A stretch of DNA of 64,000 nucleotides from Sapria himalayana (Eukaryota; Streptophyta; Magnoliopsida; Malpighiales; Rafflesiaceae). How positions within the stretch are numbered: the stretch's first letter is position 1; each line of letters begins with the position of its first letter. The notes under the pieces were generated by a model that saw only the letters and a list, made by a program, of their open reading frames with translations, was not told where the DNA came from and did not search any database. Location: assembly GCA_029783825.1 (NCBI GenBank), contig JAREIK010000520.1, positions 263,015 to 327,014 on the forward strand, given 5' to 3'. This document shows positions 1 to 14,179 of this stretch, piece by piece. Made by a program: the position numbers and the translations under genes.

Positions 1-1143
1 AACATTGTGATAGGATTACAAGTCTGAAATTTTATGAATATTTTATCAACATTCATTAGTTTCATAAGAAAAAAGAAAGTAGTGTATGATAGTGATCATC
101 CAAATCATACCTGATTTCTGAAGCTATTTTGTATTGATCCATAGCTCCATGTAATTATAAGTAGGTATACATAAATATATACAAAGTTATAAACAAATAT
201 ATATTTGTATATATGTATAGATAGTTACAAATATAGTTATATTTAATTATATAGAGTGTTATATAGTTATACAAATATTTAAATATATTTATACACATAG
301 AGTTAAACATAATCTTGTATGCTGTTATACATGTAATTATATATATAGTTACATGTGGTTATACATGTGGTTATACATATAGTTATGCATATAGTTATAC
401 TTATATTTATACTTGTAGGTATATATATTTTTTCTATAATTTAATGTAATTATACATATAGTTATGTATAGGTATAGATATAATAAAATACATTTTTATA
501 TACTTAATATATACAAATGTATATTAAATATAAGGTGTAAATTATATATTTAAATTAAGTTACGCATAAAGCTTTTATAGTTATACATATAATAAGATAT
601 AATTATTTATAGTTATATGTTATTATACATATAGTATATATAGCTATAAATATTTTTATATAGTTATACATAAATATATAAAGATATAAATAAATATATA
701 GATTTACATATATGTATACATAGTTACAAATATAATGATATTTAATTATATAAAGTGTTATATAGTTATACAAATATTTATATATAGTTATACAAATATT
801 GGTATATAGTTATACACATATAGTTAAACATAATGTTATATGTTTTTTTTACATGTAATTATAAATATAGTTAAATGTGGTTATACATATAGTTACACAT
901 ATAGTTATACTTATATTTATACATGTAGGTATATATTTTTTTTATGTAATTTTCTATATGTATACCTATAGTTATCTATAGGTATATATATGGTAAAATA
1001 CACTTTTATATACTAATATATAAAAATGTATATTAAATATATGTTGTTAATTATATTTTTTAATTTTAGTTAAGTGTAATATTTTATAGTTATACATATA
1101 GTCAAAGATAATAATTTATAGTTATATATTCTTATACCTTTGG
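1..1143. repeat. AT-rich tandem unit of about 500 bp, two copies
   Basis: Two diverged copies of one AT-rich unit lie in tandem, starting near 160 and near 660. Each runs through the same succession of ATATAGTTATACATATAGTTA-like words. The first 160 bases match the right inverted-repeat arm from 52106, and the whole block is colinear with 52106-53265. The same unit recurs at 1975-2440, 52265-53265, and inverted at 29880-30888. No coding potential is visible. The block continues beyond the left edge of the window. Confidence 0.8.
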
Positions 1144-1382
1144 GATCCAAGGCAAAAAGACACAAAACAGAAAACAAACAAGCTCAGCTTACAATAGATC
1201 AGTGCAAAGTTAATGAGGTCTTGTATTTAAGGCGTGTAATATATAAATATAAATATAATTTGAATTTCCCTAGAGCTAGATGATGTCATCCAAATAACAG
1301 AACAAAACTCAAACAAAGTACGCAAAGATTAGATCCACATCCAGATATGTCAACAAAGTTTGTCTCATCCTGCTAAAATTAT
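1144..1382 (-). other. 3' UTR-like tail of the ARF retrocopy
   Basis: This stretch follows the ARF stop codon on the minus strand and is also present next to the ARF copies at 29628-29870 and 53266-53510, so it was duplicated with them. It has more balanced base composition than the AT-rich repeat it joins near 1143. No poly(A) tract is left at the junction, so the end of the original transcript is inferred only from the change in composition. Confidence 0.5.
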
Positions 1383-1928
1383 TTATGGCTTGCTGGTAAT
1401 GTAAGTGGAAAGCCAATCAAGATCCTCGTAGAGGCCATCGCCAGAGGTAGCACAAGTGCTCTGAATGTACCAATGGCATTGGTAAAGAGAGTGAAGTCCT
1501 AGCTTGTTAGTAATTTCTGTTGCATTCATAGCATTGAGAAGATCTTGCTTATTGGCAAATACCAGCAAAACTACATCTCGAAACTTTTCCTCATTTAACA
1601 ACCTATGCAACTTATCTCTAGCTTCAATAACACAATTTCTATCATTGTTGTCCACCACAAATATGAGAAATTGGGTATTTTGGAAGTAATCCCTACATAA
1701 AGGGTGAATCTTGTCTTGACCACCAACATCCCACATAGTAAAATTGATGTTTTTCTATTCAATAGTCTTTATATTGAAGACAATAGTAGAAATTGTGGTG
1801 CCAATTTCACCAAGCTTCAGCTTATATAGAATGGTTGTCTTACCGCCAGCATCAAGACTTAGCATCAAAATCGACATCTCCTTCTTGGAAAATAGCCTAC
1901 TAAATAGCTTTGTGAATGTCAACCCCAT
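1383..1928 (-). pseudogene. ARF (ADP-ribosylation factor) retropseudogene, copy 1
   Basis: Read on the minus strand this is a full-length, intronless ARF-family small GTPase: start codon at 1926-1928, stop at 1383-1385, 181 codons, the usual ARF1 length. ARFs are myristoylated GTPases that recruit coats to Golgi membranes. Visible motifs: Gly2 (myristoylation site), a P-loop at residues 24-31 (SLDAGGKT, family GLDAAGKT), WDVGGQ at 66-71, NKQD at 126-129 and CAT near 159. The reading frame is unbroken except for one TAG at codon 58 (bases 1755-1757) where the family has Tyr. Residue 50, a switch I glycine in ARFs, is Val. Plant ARF1 genes have introns, so the intronless form suggests a retrocopy. 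It is the least damaged of the three copies, but the early stop argues against a working protein. Homology with the 53.5-kb copy ends about 15 bases upstream of the start codon. Confidence 0.9.
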
Positions 1929-1944
1929 TTCTTTCACTAAATAT

Positions 1945-2445
1945 ATACATAAATATTTATACAAGTAGTTAAAAGTAGTTATACATAAATATATACAAAG
2001 TTATAAAAAAATATATAGATTTAATTATATGAATACAAACATGTATACATAGATACAAATATAGTTATATTTAATTATATAGAGTATTACATGGTTATGA
2101 AAATATTTATATATAGTAATACATATATAGTTATAAATAAGTATGTAGTTAAAGATCTAGTTATATATAACATTTTTATAGCTATACATTTAGTAAAATA
2201 CAATTATATATAGTTATATATTATAATACATATGATATATTTTCTTAAAAATATAGTTATATAGAATTACACATATAGTTATATAATATTATAAAATTAA
2301 AAATTAGTTATAAATAATTATTAATATAGTTATTAATATAGTTATAAAAATAGTTTACATAGTTACAAATATAGTTAAATACAATTATGAATAGTTTTAT
2401 ATAGTTATACAAATATTTATAAATAGTTATCATATACTATGTTAA
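1945..2445. repeat. third copy of the 500-bp AT-rich unit
   Basis: It starts within about 20 bases of the ARF copy and repeats the same order of words as 160-600 and 660-1130 (ATACATAAATATATACAAAG, then TTATATTTAATTATATAGAG). The ARF copy is therefore flanked on both sides by this unit here, unlike in the two inverted-repeat arms. No coding potential. Confidence 0.7.
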
Positions 2446-2449
2446 CAAC

Positions 2450-2940
2450 ACGCTCTCAAATGCCCAATTGAATTACACCACTATAGAGAAAGAACTTGTA
2501 TCAACAATCTTTTATTTTGGCAAGTTAATATCATATTTAGTGGGAACCAAAGTAATAGTATATACTAAATATTCTATAATCAAATATCTCATAGAAAAGA
2601 AAGATGTCGGGCGAAGATTGATTTGATAAATGTTACTATTACAATAGTTTGAACTAGATATATTAGATAGGAAATGGATATAATCAAAATTAAAAATAGC
2701 TTATAAAGACTAGAAAAAGAAGATAGAAGAGTTGATGAAGAAGATATTAGATAGATTTTTTTTATTTGAACAAATTATGATATTGAATAAAAATGTAACT
2801 CCATGGTATGTAGTATTGAATGAACCGTATCATTGCAAGTAGTACTCTGATCAAATTTTGAGGCAAAGTGTTACAGATGGGAGATTAGTAGTATCTTGCA
2901 ATAATGTCACTTTTTGCTCCAACTTTCACGAATTTGTGGA
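2450..2940 (+). mobile_element. Ty3/gypsy pol remnant (RNase H to integrase start)
   Basis: An ATG-less frame of 58 codons at 2450-2623 matches the RNase H domain of plant Ty3/gypsy polyproteins: it contains LNYTTIEKEL, then SYLVGTKVIVYT, then KYLIEKKD, and stops at TGA 2624-2626. Past the stop, the plus strand still shows gypsy-like pieces, including PWY near 2797 and NEPYHCK followed by SDQILRQSV, the segment before the integrase HHCC finger. RNase H removes the RNA strand of the cDNA hybrid during reverse transcription. The fragment is truncated at both ends, has several stops and no LTR was found beside it. It is an old dead insertion. Confidence 0.75.
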
Positions 2941-2944
2941 ATAT

Positions 2945-3377
2945 GTTAATATTTATGTGCTCAAGTATTATTCTTCTCAAAATTAATGTTTATATCAACA
3001 TATATATGCATTAATATATATGTGCTTATACATTTCCCTACACAGACACATTTATACATCCATATATATTACTATACATTATATATCATCATACACATTT
3101 TTGTACTTTTGTATATATTCACACATGTATGTACATTTTCAAAGTAGTGTGTATATACTTGTATGCATGCATATACTACTGTACACCCACACAAACACGC
3201 ACATATACATATATACATAATGTATTTATAAAGGTACACATGAAACTATTATGTGTGTGTGTGTGTGTGTATAAATGTATTTAAAATTTTTTGATTTTGA
3301 AAATTTAATTAAAATAAAATATTATATTTTGTACACAATGTAAAAAATATTGTAAATTTTTATATTTAAAACCAATA

Positions 3378-3411
<34 letters not shown>

Positions 3412-4985
3412 CGTGTGTGTGTGTCTGAAGCATATTAATTTGTAAAATGAAATTATGAATTAAATATATGAGCTTCTATTTTATTCAAATAGTTGTTTTT
3501 TAATATTTATATTAAAACAACTATCATTATACTAATATAAATAAATGAAGTTGACATATTTGTAAATTATTGTATTTTTTAAATCATGTTAAAATTGAAA
3601 ATATAGTTTATAAATAGATAATATTTTTTTTGTTTTTCTATATAATTTTTTTATAAAAATATTAATGTATATGATAAATTTTTACTTATTATTTATTGTT
3701 ATTAATTAATTTTTATAAACTTTAAAATTCAAACAAATATAATGTAGTGCATATAAATAAATGTTTTTAATGTTTCGTATAAAATCAATTATTTTTTTAA
3801 TTATGTTCAAACTAAACAGATTACAATATAAATATATGAGTAAATTTTTTTACAATTAATTATTTTTTTATTTTATTCAAAATATATAAATGACCATATA
3901 AATATATGAATTTGTTTTTTTAAATAATTATTTTCAAATTTTTTTTCAAATTGAATAAATGACAATGTTTTTTTATGTAATTAATAGATACATTTCAAAC
4001 ATTGTTTATTTATAATAAATATAACATATTGCATATTATCAGGTGCAATTTTTATTTTGTAAATAAATTTTATTTTTAAAGTTTTATCTTTGTAAAATGA
4101 AACTACATCACATATATATTTTAAAATTTGTTTATAAAATTAATTTCGCAGACATATTGTTATTTGTTTTGAAATTTACAACAAAAATTTTAACAAATGT
4201 ACAATTTATTAGAAATCAAATTTAGTTAAATGATATTAAGTGAAACAAAAATACAAACCCTACACATATTAAAGCTTAATTATTAATGCAAACTTATAAA
4301 AATACAATAAAAATAAATTTAAGGTTGAAAAAATTAATTTTAAGTTCCTAAGATATTTGGGAAAATGATAAAGATTTATACAATATCCAACAAAATATGT
4401 ATGAATGAGATGAATGATATGAATGGATATTAAGTTTATGAAGCATGTAGTTATATATAATGGACACCAATAAAAATTTAGGGTTACTCCTAATGACCTA
4501 TCCTGATCTAGAATCTTATTTGGGTATGATTTCCACCTCACATTGGTTTCATTAATCCATTCTTAGGTTTGATTTGTTGTGATAATGGTGAAAAGCTGTG
4601 TTCATATGTTTGAGGATCTAGAAAATGTCTAGTTCTTATTAAAATTATCATTTCTAATAATTTTAAAATATTAGTGTGTAATCTTGCTTTTCAGGCATAC
4701 TTTGCATGTGCTTCTTATTAAAGTGGAAAACAATAGTCTTGTTTTACATTTTTTTCTTTACATAAAACAATAATTAAAAGAAGGATTCTGCTGGTAGAAG
4801 CTGATGATCACTCTAATTGGGGCTCCTTCATTTTTCGAAGCCTTCATGTTCAATATGATGGTTCATGTTCATGCTGAGGTAGATCATTTCCATTCTTCAG
4901 TAATAAATTATCAAGGTCAAGACTTGAAGTGGGTCATTATTTTTTATTTATGTTTTTTTTCTTAGGAAGGTGTGATATAGAAATA
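2945..4985. other. AT-rich non-coding DNA with GT and TA microsatellites
   Basis: The block holds TATA/CATA-type simple sequence at 3000-3235, GT runs at 3252-3270 and 3381-3424, then about 1.5 kb of AT-rich DNA. A 90-codon open frame on the minus strand (4269-4541) has no family I recognise and looks like chance. The part at 4560-4985 has a somewhat more gene-like base composition but shows no recognisable motif. Confidence 0.6.
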
Positions 4986-4989
4986 TGGC

Positions 4990-5570
4990 TATGATTTCTT
5001 CACTGGTGACGAGAGGAGCTAGGGGAGAGAAAAGAACATTAATTTCATGAATAGATTATACTTTATGCAATGTTGTTAGATGTATTGATGAAGATGTAAT
5101 AATATTTTGTTATGTTTTTGTTTTAAAAATGTAATATATAGTATCAAAAAAATTTATTAATTGCTTTTGTATTTTGTTAATTATAAATTATGGAATATAG
5201 TTTATGTTTTTATTTAATTTAATATCAAAACTTAAAATATGTACTCAATTTTTTTGTAAAAAAAAATAAAATAGTAAAATTAATTTTGGAATGATAATAG
5301 CTAGGGATTTTTCTCTTGCTAATTTAGCTAGGGATATTATGTAAATCTAAAATATGATCATAATTAACAACGGAAAAAATAAATTTAGCTAGGGAATTTT
5401 ACGTCGTTAAAAATTTTTTGATAGGGAATTTTTCGAACATTAATTTTTTGCGATGAGCATATTAATTTTGAAAACTTCGATCATTAATCAATCATTATTC
5501 TATTTTAGGAACAGCAAAATCTTATTTAGCAAGGGAATATTTCCAAGTTATTTGGGATTTTTTTGTAGTG
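4990..5570 (+). mobile_element. CACTA transposon right end (family A 3' fragment)
   Basis: The plus strand ends in TAGTG at 5566-5570. Read from the other strand the terminus is CACTACAAAAAAATCCC, a typical CACTA (En/Spm) terminal inverted repeat. Inside it lie repeated words of the type TTAGCTAGGGAAT in both orientations (about 5300-5560), the subterminal repeats that in known CACTA elements bind the TNPA-type protein. The inner part, from about 5000, is colinear with 42560-42880 in the family A copy that ends at 43468. The left end of this element is not identified. The giant TCTA array begins within 70 bases of the terminus. Confidence 0.8.
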
Positions 5571-7449
5571 ATATATATTTGACCATGTACATAATAGTAT
5601 ATCAATCTAAAAATCTATTTTTCTATTTGTCTATCTACCTATCTATCTTTTTATCCATCCATCTATCTATCTATCTATATGTCAATCAATCAATCTATTT
5701 ATCTATTTATCTATTTGTCTATTTATCTATTTGTCTTTTTGTCTGAATCTCTAATTACCTAATTTTATATCTTTTTAATTGTCAAACTATAATTCTAACT
5801 ATCTGTATATCATTCTATCTGTATATCATTCTAACTATCTAATTTTGTTTCAATTCAACAGTCTATTAGTCAATATATAAATCTTTCTATTTATATATAT
5901 ATCTATCTGTCTATCTATCTACCTATGATCTTTCTACCCATTTCTCTATCTATTTGCATATTTGTCTATATGTCTATATGTCTATTTGTCTATATATCTA
6001 TTTTACTAACTACCAAACTATTTAACTATCAATTGAACAATCAATCTAACAGTCTAACAATTTATCTATCATTATATCTATCTTCCTATCTATCTATCTA
6101 TCCATCTGTCTGTCTATCTATCTATTTTTCTGGCAATCTATCTATATATCTATACATCTATATTTTTGGTTATCGATCAGTCTATCCATCCATCCATATA
6201 TATTACTATTTGTCTGTATAAATATCTACCTTTATATCCATCTTCTATCTACCTATTTTTTAAATCTGACTAACTTTTTTTTTCTATATATATCTATCTA
6301 CCTTTCTATCTCTTTCTCTTTTTATAAGTCTATTTGTCTATCTATGTATTTTTCTATTTTTTTATCTATGTCTATAATTATATTTGTCTATCTATCTACC
6401 AATCTATCTATTGATTTGCAAATCTATATAACTATCTATCTATCTATTTGTCTATATATATATATATATTTGTATAACTACCTAACTCATTAACTATCAA
6501 TCAAACTATCAGTATATTAGTATATCTATTTAACATTCTATCAATCTTTCTATCTATCTATCTATCTAACTATCTATCTGTCAATATGTCTATCTAGATA
6601 TCTATCTATTTCTCTATCGGACTATCTATTTATCTGTCTATCAATATATCTATATTTCTACCTATCTACTTATCGGCCTTATTATTTATATTTCTATCTT
6701 TCTATATATCTATTTGTGTATCTATCTATCTACCTTTTTATCTGACTTTTAATCAAGCAATTTGTCTATCTATCTATCTTTCTGTCTGTCTATCTATCTA
6801 TCTGTTTAACTATCTGTCTATCTATCTATCTATCAGACTATCTTTCAATCTATCTATCTATCAATATATTTGTTAATATGTCTAACTATCTAATTATATA
6901 TCTATTTGTCTATCTATCTATCTATTTATCTTTTTATCTATCTATATATCTATCTAATTTTATATATGTCTATCTATCATTCTATCTTTCCATCAAAAAA
7001 ATTTTCTATTTGTTTATATATCTATTTGACAATATGTTTATAAGTCTATTTATTTATTAGTTTATTTATCTATATATCTGTCTACCTATCTACCCATCTA
7101 TCTCTCTACCTATCTCTATATCTATTTGTGTATTTATATATGTGTCTATCTGTCTTATTGTTCATATATCTATTTTCCTAACTATTTGACTATTTAATTA
7201 TCAATAAAACAATCAGTCTATCAGTAAATCTATGTATCTATTTATCTATCTATCTATTTATCTATCTATCTATTTATCTCCTATCAATCTATCCATCTAT
7301 TTATTTATTTATCTATCTATCTAGCTATTTGTCTATTTGTATATCTTCCTTTCTACTCATCTACCTATCTACATATTCGTTGATCTGTCAATCTATCTAT
7401 CTATCTATATCTTTATCTTTTTATCAGTCTATTTTTCAATCTATGTATC

Positions 7450-7482
<33 letters not shown>

Positions 7483-8160
7483 GTCTATCATTATATTTGT
7501 CGATCTATGTATCAATCAATCTATCTATCCTCCTATCTATATATCTATCTTTCTATCTAATTATCAATATATCTATTTGTCTATCTATCTATCTATCTAA
7601 CCCTATAACTATCAATCAAACTATCAGTCTACCTATATATCTATTTATCATTCTCTCTATCTATCTATCTATCTTAACTATCAAGTAGTCTATCTATCTA
7701 CCTAACTAACAAACTATCTATCTTTCTTTCTTTCTTTCTTTGTATCCATCTTTTTTTAGGTTATTTGTCTATCTATTTAACTATCTATCAATCAATCTAT
7801 CTATCTATCTATTTATTTATCTATTTTTATGTCTATCTAACTAACTAACTAACTATATATCTATCTATCTATCTATCTACCTTTGTCTCTATTTGTCAAT
7901 TTAGATATCTATCTATCTGCTAATTTATATATATATATTTATCAATCAATCTATCTATTTATTTGTCTATCCTATTATCTATCAATCTATCTATCTGTCT
8001 ATCTATTTATTTATATATCTATCTGTTTATCAATCCAACTATCTATTTGTCTATTTGTCTATGTTCCTATTTATCATTCAGATGATTTATCTATCTATCT
8101 ATCTAACTAACTATCTATCTATCTATCTAACTACCTATCTTTACATCTATCTATCTATCT

Positions 8161-8207
<47 letters not shown>

Positions 8208-8916
8208 ATTTATTTATTTATATATGTTAAACTATCTATATTTTTATCGGCTTATCCTCATATCAGCTTTTTTGTCTATCTAACTATATGTTTTACTATC
8301 AATCTGAATATCAATTTAACTGTCTATTTGTTTAATAGTCTATCTATCTATCTATCCATCTTTCTATCTTTCTATCTTTTTATCTTTCTATCTTTCTATC
8401 TAGCTATCTATATGTTAATATGTCTAACTATCTAATTATATATCTATTTTTCGATCAACTATCCATCTATCCATCTATTTTACAATTTATCTTTCAATCT
8501 ATCAATCAATCTATTTGTCTATATGTCTATCTATTATTCTATCTATATGTGAATCTTTTTATCTATATATCTGGCTATCTATATGGCTATTTTTGTATCT
8601 ATTTATCTGTCTGTCTACATATCTATCTAACTATTTATATATCAATTTTTCTATTTGTTTATTTTTTTATCTATATATCTATATGTGTATTTGTATATCT
8701 TTCTATTTCTCTCTCTATGTATTTATATATCTATCTCTCTGTCTATTTATCTATCTGTCTGTCTGTTTTTCTATCTGTATGTCTATCTATCTATGTGTCT
8801 ATGTATATAACAGTCTATCTATCTATATATCTATCTATATAAGTTTCTATCTATCTATCTATCTATCTCTATATCAATCTATCTGTCTATTTGTATATCT
8901 CTATATTTGTTTATCC

Positions 8917-8947
<31 letters not shown>

Positions 8948-11649
8948 TGTGTATCTGTGTATCTATCTATCTATCTATCAGTCTATTTATCTATCTGTCT
9001 ATGTATCTATCTATATATCTATGTATCTATCTATATATCTATATGATTATCTATTTATCTATCTAACTTTCAATTTGTATATCTATCTATCTGTCAAACT
9101 ATATTTCTTTTTATATATCTATATGACTATTTCTCTATTAGTTTTTCTATCTATCTCTCTATAATCATTATCTTTCTATTTGTCTATTTGTATATCTTAC
9201 TATCTTTTGATATATCTATCTATCTTTTTATCTATATATATATATATATATCTGTTTATAATTCTTTCTATTTATTTATATATTTGTCTATATGTATAAC
9301 TAAATATATGAGTATCTATTAAATTATATTTCTATTTATTTGTGTATCAATCTATCTGTCTATCTACCTTTCTGTCTATATATCTATCTATCTATCTATG
9401 TGTTTTTTTATCAATCTTTCTATTTGTATAATGTCTATCTGTCTGTCTAACTATTTATATATCTATCTATCTATATATATATATATCTAGATATCTATTT
9501 ATTTGTCTAACTGTGTATCTCTCTAAATAACTATTTGTTTATCCCTCTAGCTATCTATATTTTATTTCTCTATCTTTTTATATGTATAACTATTTATCTA
9601 TCTATCAATATATCTCACTTTATGTATTTTTGTTTATTAATATATCTACCTATTGGTTTATCTATCAATCTATATATCTATCTTTCTATCCATTTATCTG
9701 GCTAAATGACAAAATGTGTATCTATACATCTATCTATCTATTTATATTATTATTTATCCATCTATCTTACTATTTTTTTATCTATCTATCTGTATATATG
9801 GCTATTTAATAATTTGTCTATCTGTCTCTCTTTGTGCCTATCTATCTGTCTATGTCTTTGTGTCTATGTCTAGGTGTCTATGTATCTATGTCTCTATGTG
9901 TCTAAATGTATACGTGTCTATGTGTCTATGTATCTATGTGTATATGTGTATATGTGTATATGTGTATATATGTCAATTTTTTATGGATCTAGGTGTCTAT
10001 TTGTCTATGTATATATCTACTTATGCATATATCTACCTATGTATATATTTATCTGTCTATCAATCTTTCTACATATACATTTATCTATCTATCTGCCTAT
10101 CTATATGTCTGTCTATCTATCTATGAATTTGTCAATCTATCTGTATATCAATTGATTTATCTGTCTTTCTTTCTATCATTCTATTAATCAATTAGACATT
10201 AGTCTATCTAACTATTTATAAAACTATCTAAATGTTTGTATCTCTAACTGTCTATCTATCTATCTGACTATCTAACTATCATTCTATTGGTCTATCTATC
10301 TGAAAGTATATTTCTCTATCAATCTTTTAGTATATAATTCTATTAGTATATGTGTCTATCTATCTTTCTATCTATCATATGTCTATTTGTATTTCTAACT
10401 ATCTATCATTTTATCTATCTATGCATATATGTATCTATCTATCTATCTATCTAGCAATATATATGTTTATCTGTCTATCAATCAATTAATAAATCAATCA
10501 ATTTAACTATCTATATTTCTATATCTATCAATTTGTGAATCTATCTATATGTCTCTATCTATCTATTTATCTGTGCATTTATTGATTTGATTTCTATCTA
10601 TCTATCTATGTGTCTATCTAAGTTTTTGTTTTTATATCTATGTATTTATTTGTTTATATTTCTATCTATATATTTATCATTAATCATCTGTATCTATCTA
10701 TATATTTATCTATTTGTCTATCTATCTATCTATCCATCTATCTTTCTATCTTTCTTTCATATCTTTCTTTGTATTTTTCTATCTATTTATCTATGAATCT
10801 ATATATCTATCTATCTATCTTTCTATGTTTCTGTCTATCTATCAAACTATCTATCTATTTGTCTATATATCTATCTTTCTAATTGTCTAATTATTTATAT
10901 GTCCATCAATCAATCAATCAATCTATCTGTATATATATCGATCAGTCTTTATGTCAATCAATAAATTTATCTATCTATCTATCTATTTGTCTATTTGTCT
11001 ATCTGTCTATTTGTATATCTATCTATTTGTATATCTATCTATCTAACTATCTATTTATTTTATTGTCTATCTATTTATATTTATCAATCTATATATCTAT
11101 GTGTAAATATATATGAGTGTGTGTGTGTGTGTGTCTAACTATCTATTTATCTATTTATTTTTTTAACTATCTATATGTCTATCTTTCTATACGTCTACTT
11201 GTCATTATATCTATTTGTCTATATAGCATCTTTCTATCTATCTATCTATCTATTAATCTATCTATTTATATATTTATCTTTGTCTCACTCTATCTTTCTA
11301 TCTCTCTATTTATCTTTCAATCTTACTATATATATGTCTATTTGTTAATCTATCTATTTTTCTATTTGTATATATATATATATATATTTATTTATTTATT
11401 TGAATTTCTTTATTTCTATCTTTTATCAATATATCTATATGTCTGTCTAAATGTCTATTTATATATCTATATTTGTGACTATTTATATTTTTTCTTTTTC
11501 GTCGATACATTTCTCTATATAACTATCTATTTGTCTATCAGTAAATCATTTTATCTTTATATCTATCGATCTGTTTAATAGTCTATCTACCTCTCTATCT
11601 AATTTTTTATCTATCTATATGTCTGTCTATTTGTTTATCGATCTATCTT

Positions 11650-11680
<31 letters not shown>

Positions 11681-13752
11681 CTATTTGTCTATTAGTATAT
11701 CTGTCTATATATATATATATATATCTATATCTATCTATACATTTATATTTATATCTATCTATATGTGTATATATTATCTATCTGTCTATTTGTATATCTA
11801 TATAACTATCTATATGATGATTTTCTATCTATATATCTATCTATCTATCAATGTATCTACTATCCATATATTTGTCTATCTGTATATGTATTTTTTATCA
11901 ATCTATCATTTCGTCTATCTATCTATATATTTGTTTAATTGTCTATTTATCTATCTATCTAACTATTTATCTATCTATATGTTTATCTATCTTTTTATTT
12001 ATTTATCTATCTGTCGATCTCTCTAAATTTTTATCTATCTATCTATCTATCTAAATTGTTTAATTGTATTTTTGTCTATTAGTCAATCATTAAATCTACC
12101 TATCTATCGATATATATTTCTATGTATTTATCTATATATCTAACTATCCAAATGTTTTTTTATCTATCTATCTATCCATCTCGTTGTCTGTCTATTTTCT
12201 ATCTGTCTATATATTTATGTGTGTGTGTGTGTGTCTATTTGTCTATCTATCATTCTATCTATTTAATTGCCTATCTATATATTTATATATATCTCTGTTT
12301 GTCTTTCCATCTAATTATTTGTCTAATTTATTATATGTTTATCTAACTATATTTGTAACTAATTAACTATCTTTCTATCTATCTATGTGTCTATCTTTTA
12401 ATCTATCTAACTATCTAATTGTCTAAATATCTTTCTATGTATTAGAATATCAGTAAATCTATATATTTGTCTACCTCTTTTTATATCTATGTAGCTATCT
12501 ATCTATCTGTTTATCTCTCTATCTTTTATATATCTATCTATCTATATATCTGTCTTAATTATATCTCTAACTATTTATTTGTCTATTAATCTATTAGTCA
12601 ATCAATCAATCTGTCTAATCTATCTATCTATCTATTTATCAATTTGTTTATGTAACTATCTTACTATTTTTCTAACTATCTATATGTCTATATGTTAATC
12701 TATGTATATGTCTATCTGACTATTTGTCTATCTATCTATCTATTTTTATAAGTATCTAACTATCTATCTATTTCTATGTCTATCTATCTATATTTATATG
12801 TCTTTCTTTCTATTAGTCTATCTATCTTTCTGTCTATCTATATTTTTGTTAATCTATTTATCTATATATTTATTTTTCTATCTATATAAATAAATACATA
12901 CATATACATATATATATATCTATCTATCTATCTAATTGTCTATCTAGCTAGTTATCTATCTATCTATCTAGTTATCTCTTTTGTCTATCGGTCTATCTAT
13001 CTAACTATCTGTCTATATGTATTTTTGAATATATGTATAGCTATCTATCTATATATTTTGTCTATCAATCTATTAATATATATTTGTCAATCTCATAATC
13101 TTATATGTAGCTATCTATCTGCCTGTCTATAAATCAATCTTTCTATCTTTCTATCTATCTATTTATTTATCTTTATATTTATCTATTTCTCTATTTGTGT
13201 ATCTCTTCATCTACTTATATATCTAGTTGTCTATATGTATGCCTTTCTCTCTTTGTATCTATCAATCTATCTCTCTCTGTGTCTATGTTTTTATGTTTCT
13301 ATGTGTATATGTGTCTATGTCTCTATGTGTCAATGTGTTTATGTGTTATTGTGTATATGTGTCTATGTATCTATGTATTTATCTATCTATCTAATTTTCA
13401 ATCTATATAACTATATATCTATCTATCTACCTATATATCTATTTGTCTATATGTATATCTGTCTATATTTCTAATTATCTATCTATCTACATGTTTATAT
13501 ATCTATTTATGTATTTATTTTTGTATCAATCTATCTGTCTATTTGTATATTTATCTCGGTATCTAGATCTGTATCAATCTATTTGTCTATCTGTCTATTT
13601 ATTAAATTGTCTATCTATTTTTTACTATCTCTGTATTCATCTATTAAACTATCTGTCTATCTATGTATCTATCTATATATCTACATGTCTATCTATATAA
13701 CTCTTTATCAAAATATCAATTTTTTATCTATCTTTTTATTCATCTATATGTG

Positions 13753-13794
<42 letters not shown>

Positions 13795-14140
13795 AATATA
13801 TATGTCTATTATACTATGTAGAAATTTATTTATTTGTCTATCTATTAATCAATCTATCTATCTATCTAACTATCTATTTGTTTATCTATCTACTTGTTTA
13901 TCTTATTATCTATCTGTGAATTTACTATTTATCTATTTGTCTATCTAACTATCTATTTATCCGTGTATCTATTTATCTCTCTATATGTCTATCTAAATAT
14001 CTATCTATATGTCTATCTATCTAATTATATATATGTCTATGTGTCAATCTATCTATGTAATTTTTACCTGTATATCTATCTAACCATCTAACTATCTAAC
14101 TATTTTTCTGTCTATAAATTTATTAGTCTTTCATTCATTC

Positions 14141-14179
<39 letters not shown>

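Noticed and set aside
1383..1736. Possible working ARF in copy 1 through readthrough of the single TAG
   Set aside because: Motifs after the stop are good, but switch I Gly50 is Val, and nothing near the stop suggests recoding. A pseudogene is simpler.
4269..4541. 90-codon frame on the minus strand
   Set aside because: AT-rich codon content, no family resemblance, no paralogue in the window. A chance frame.
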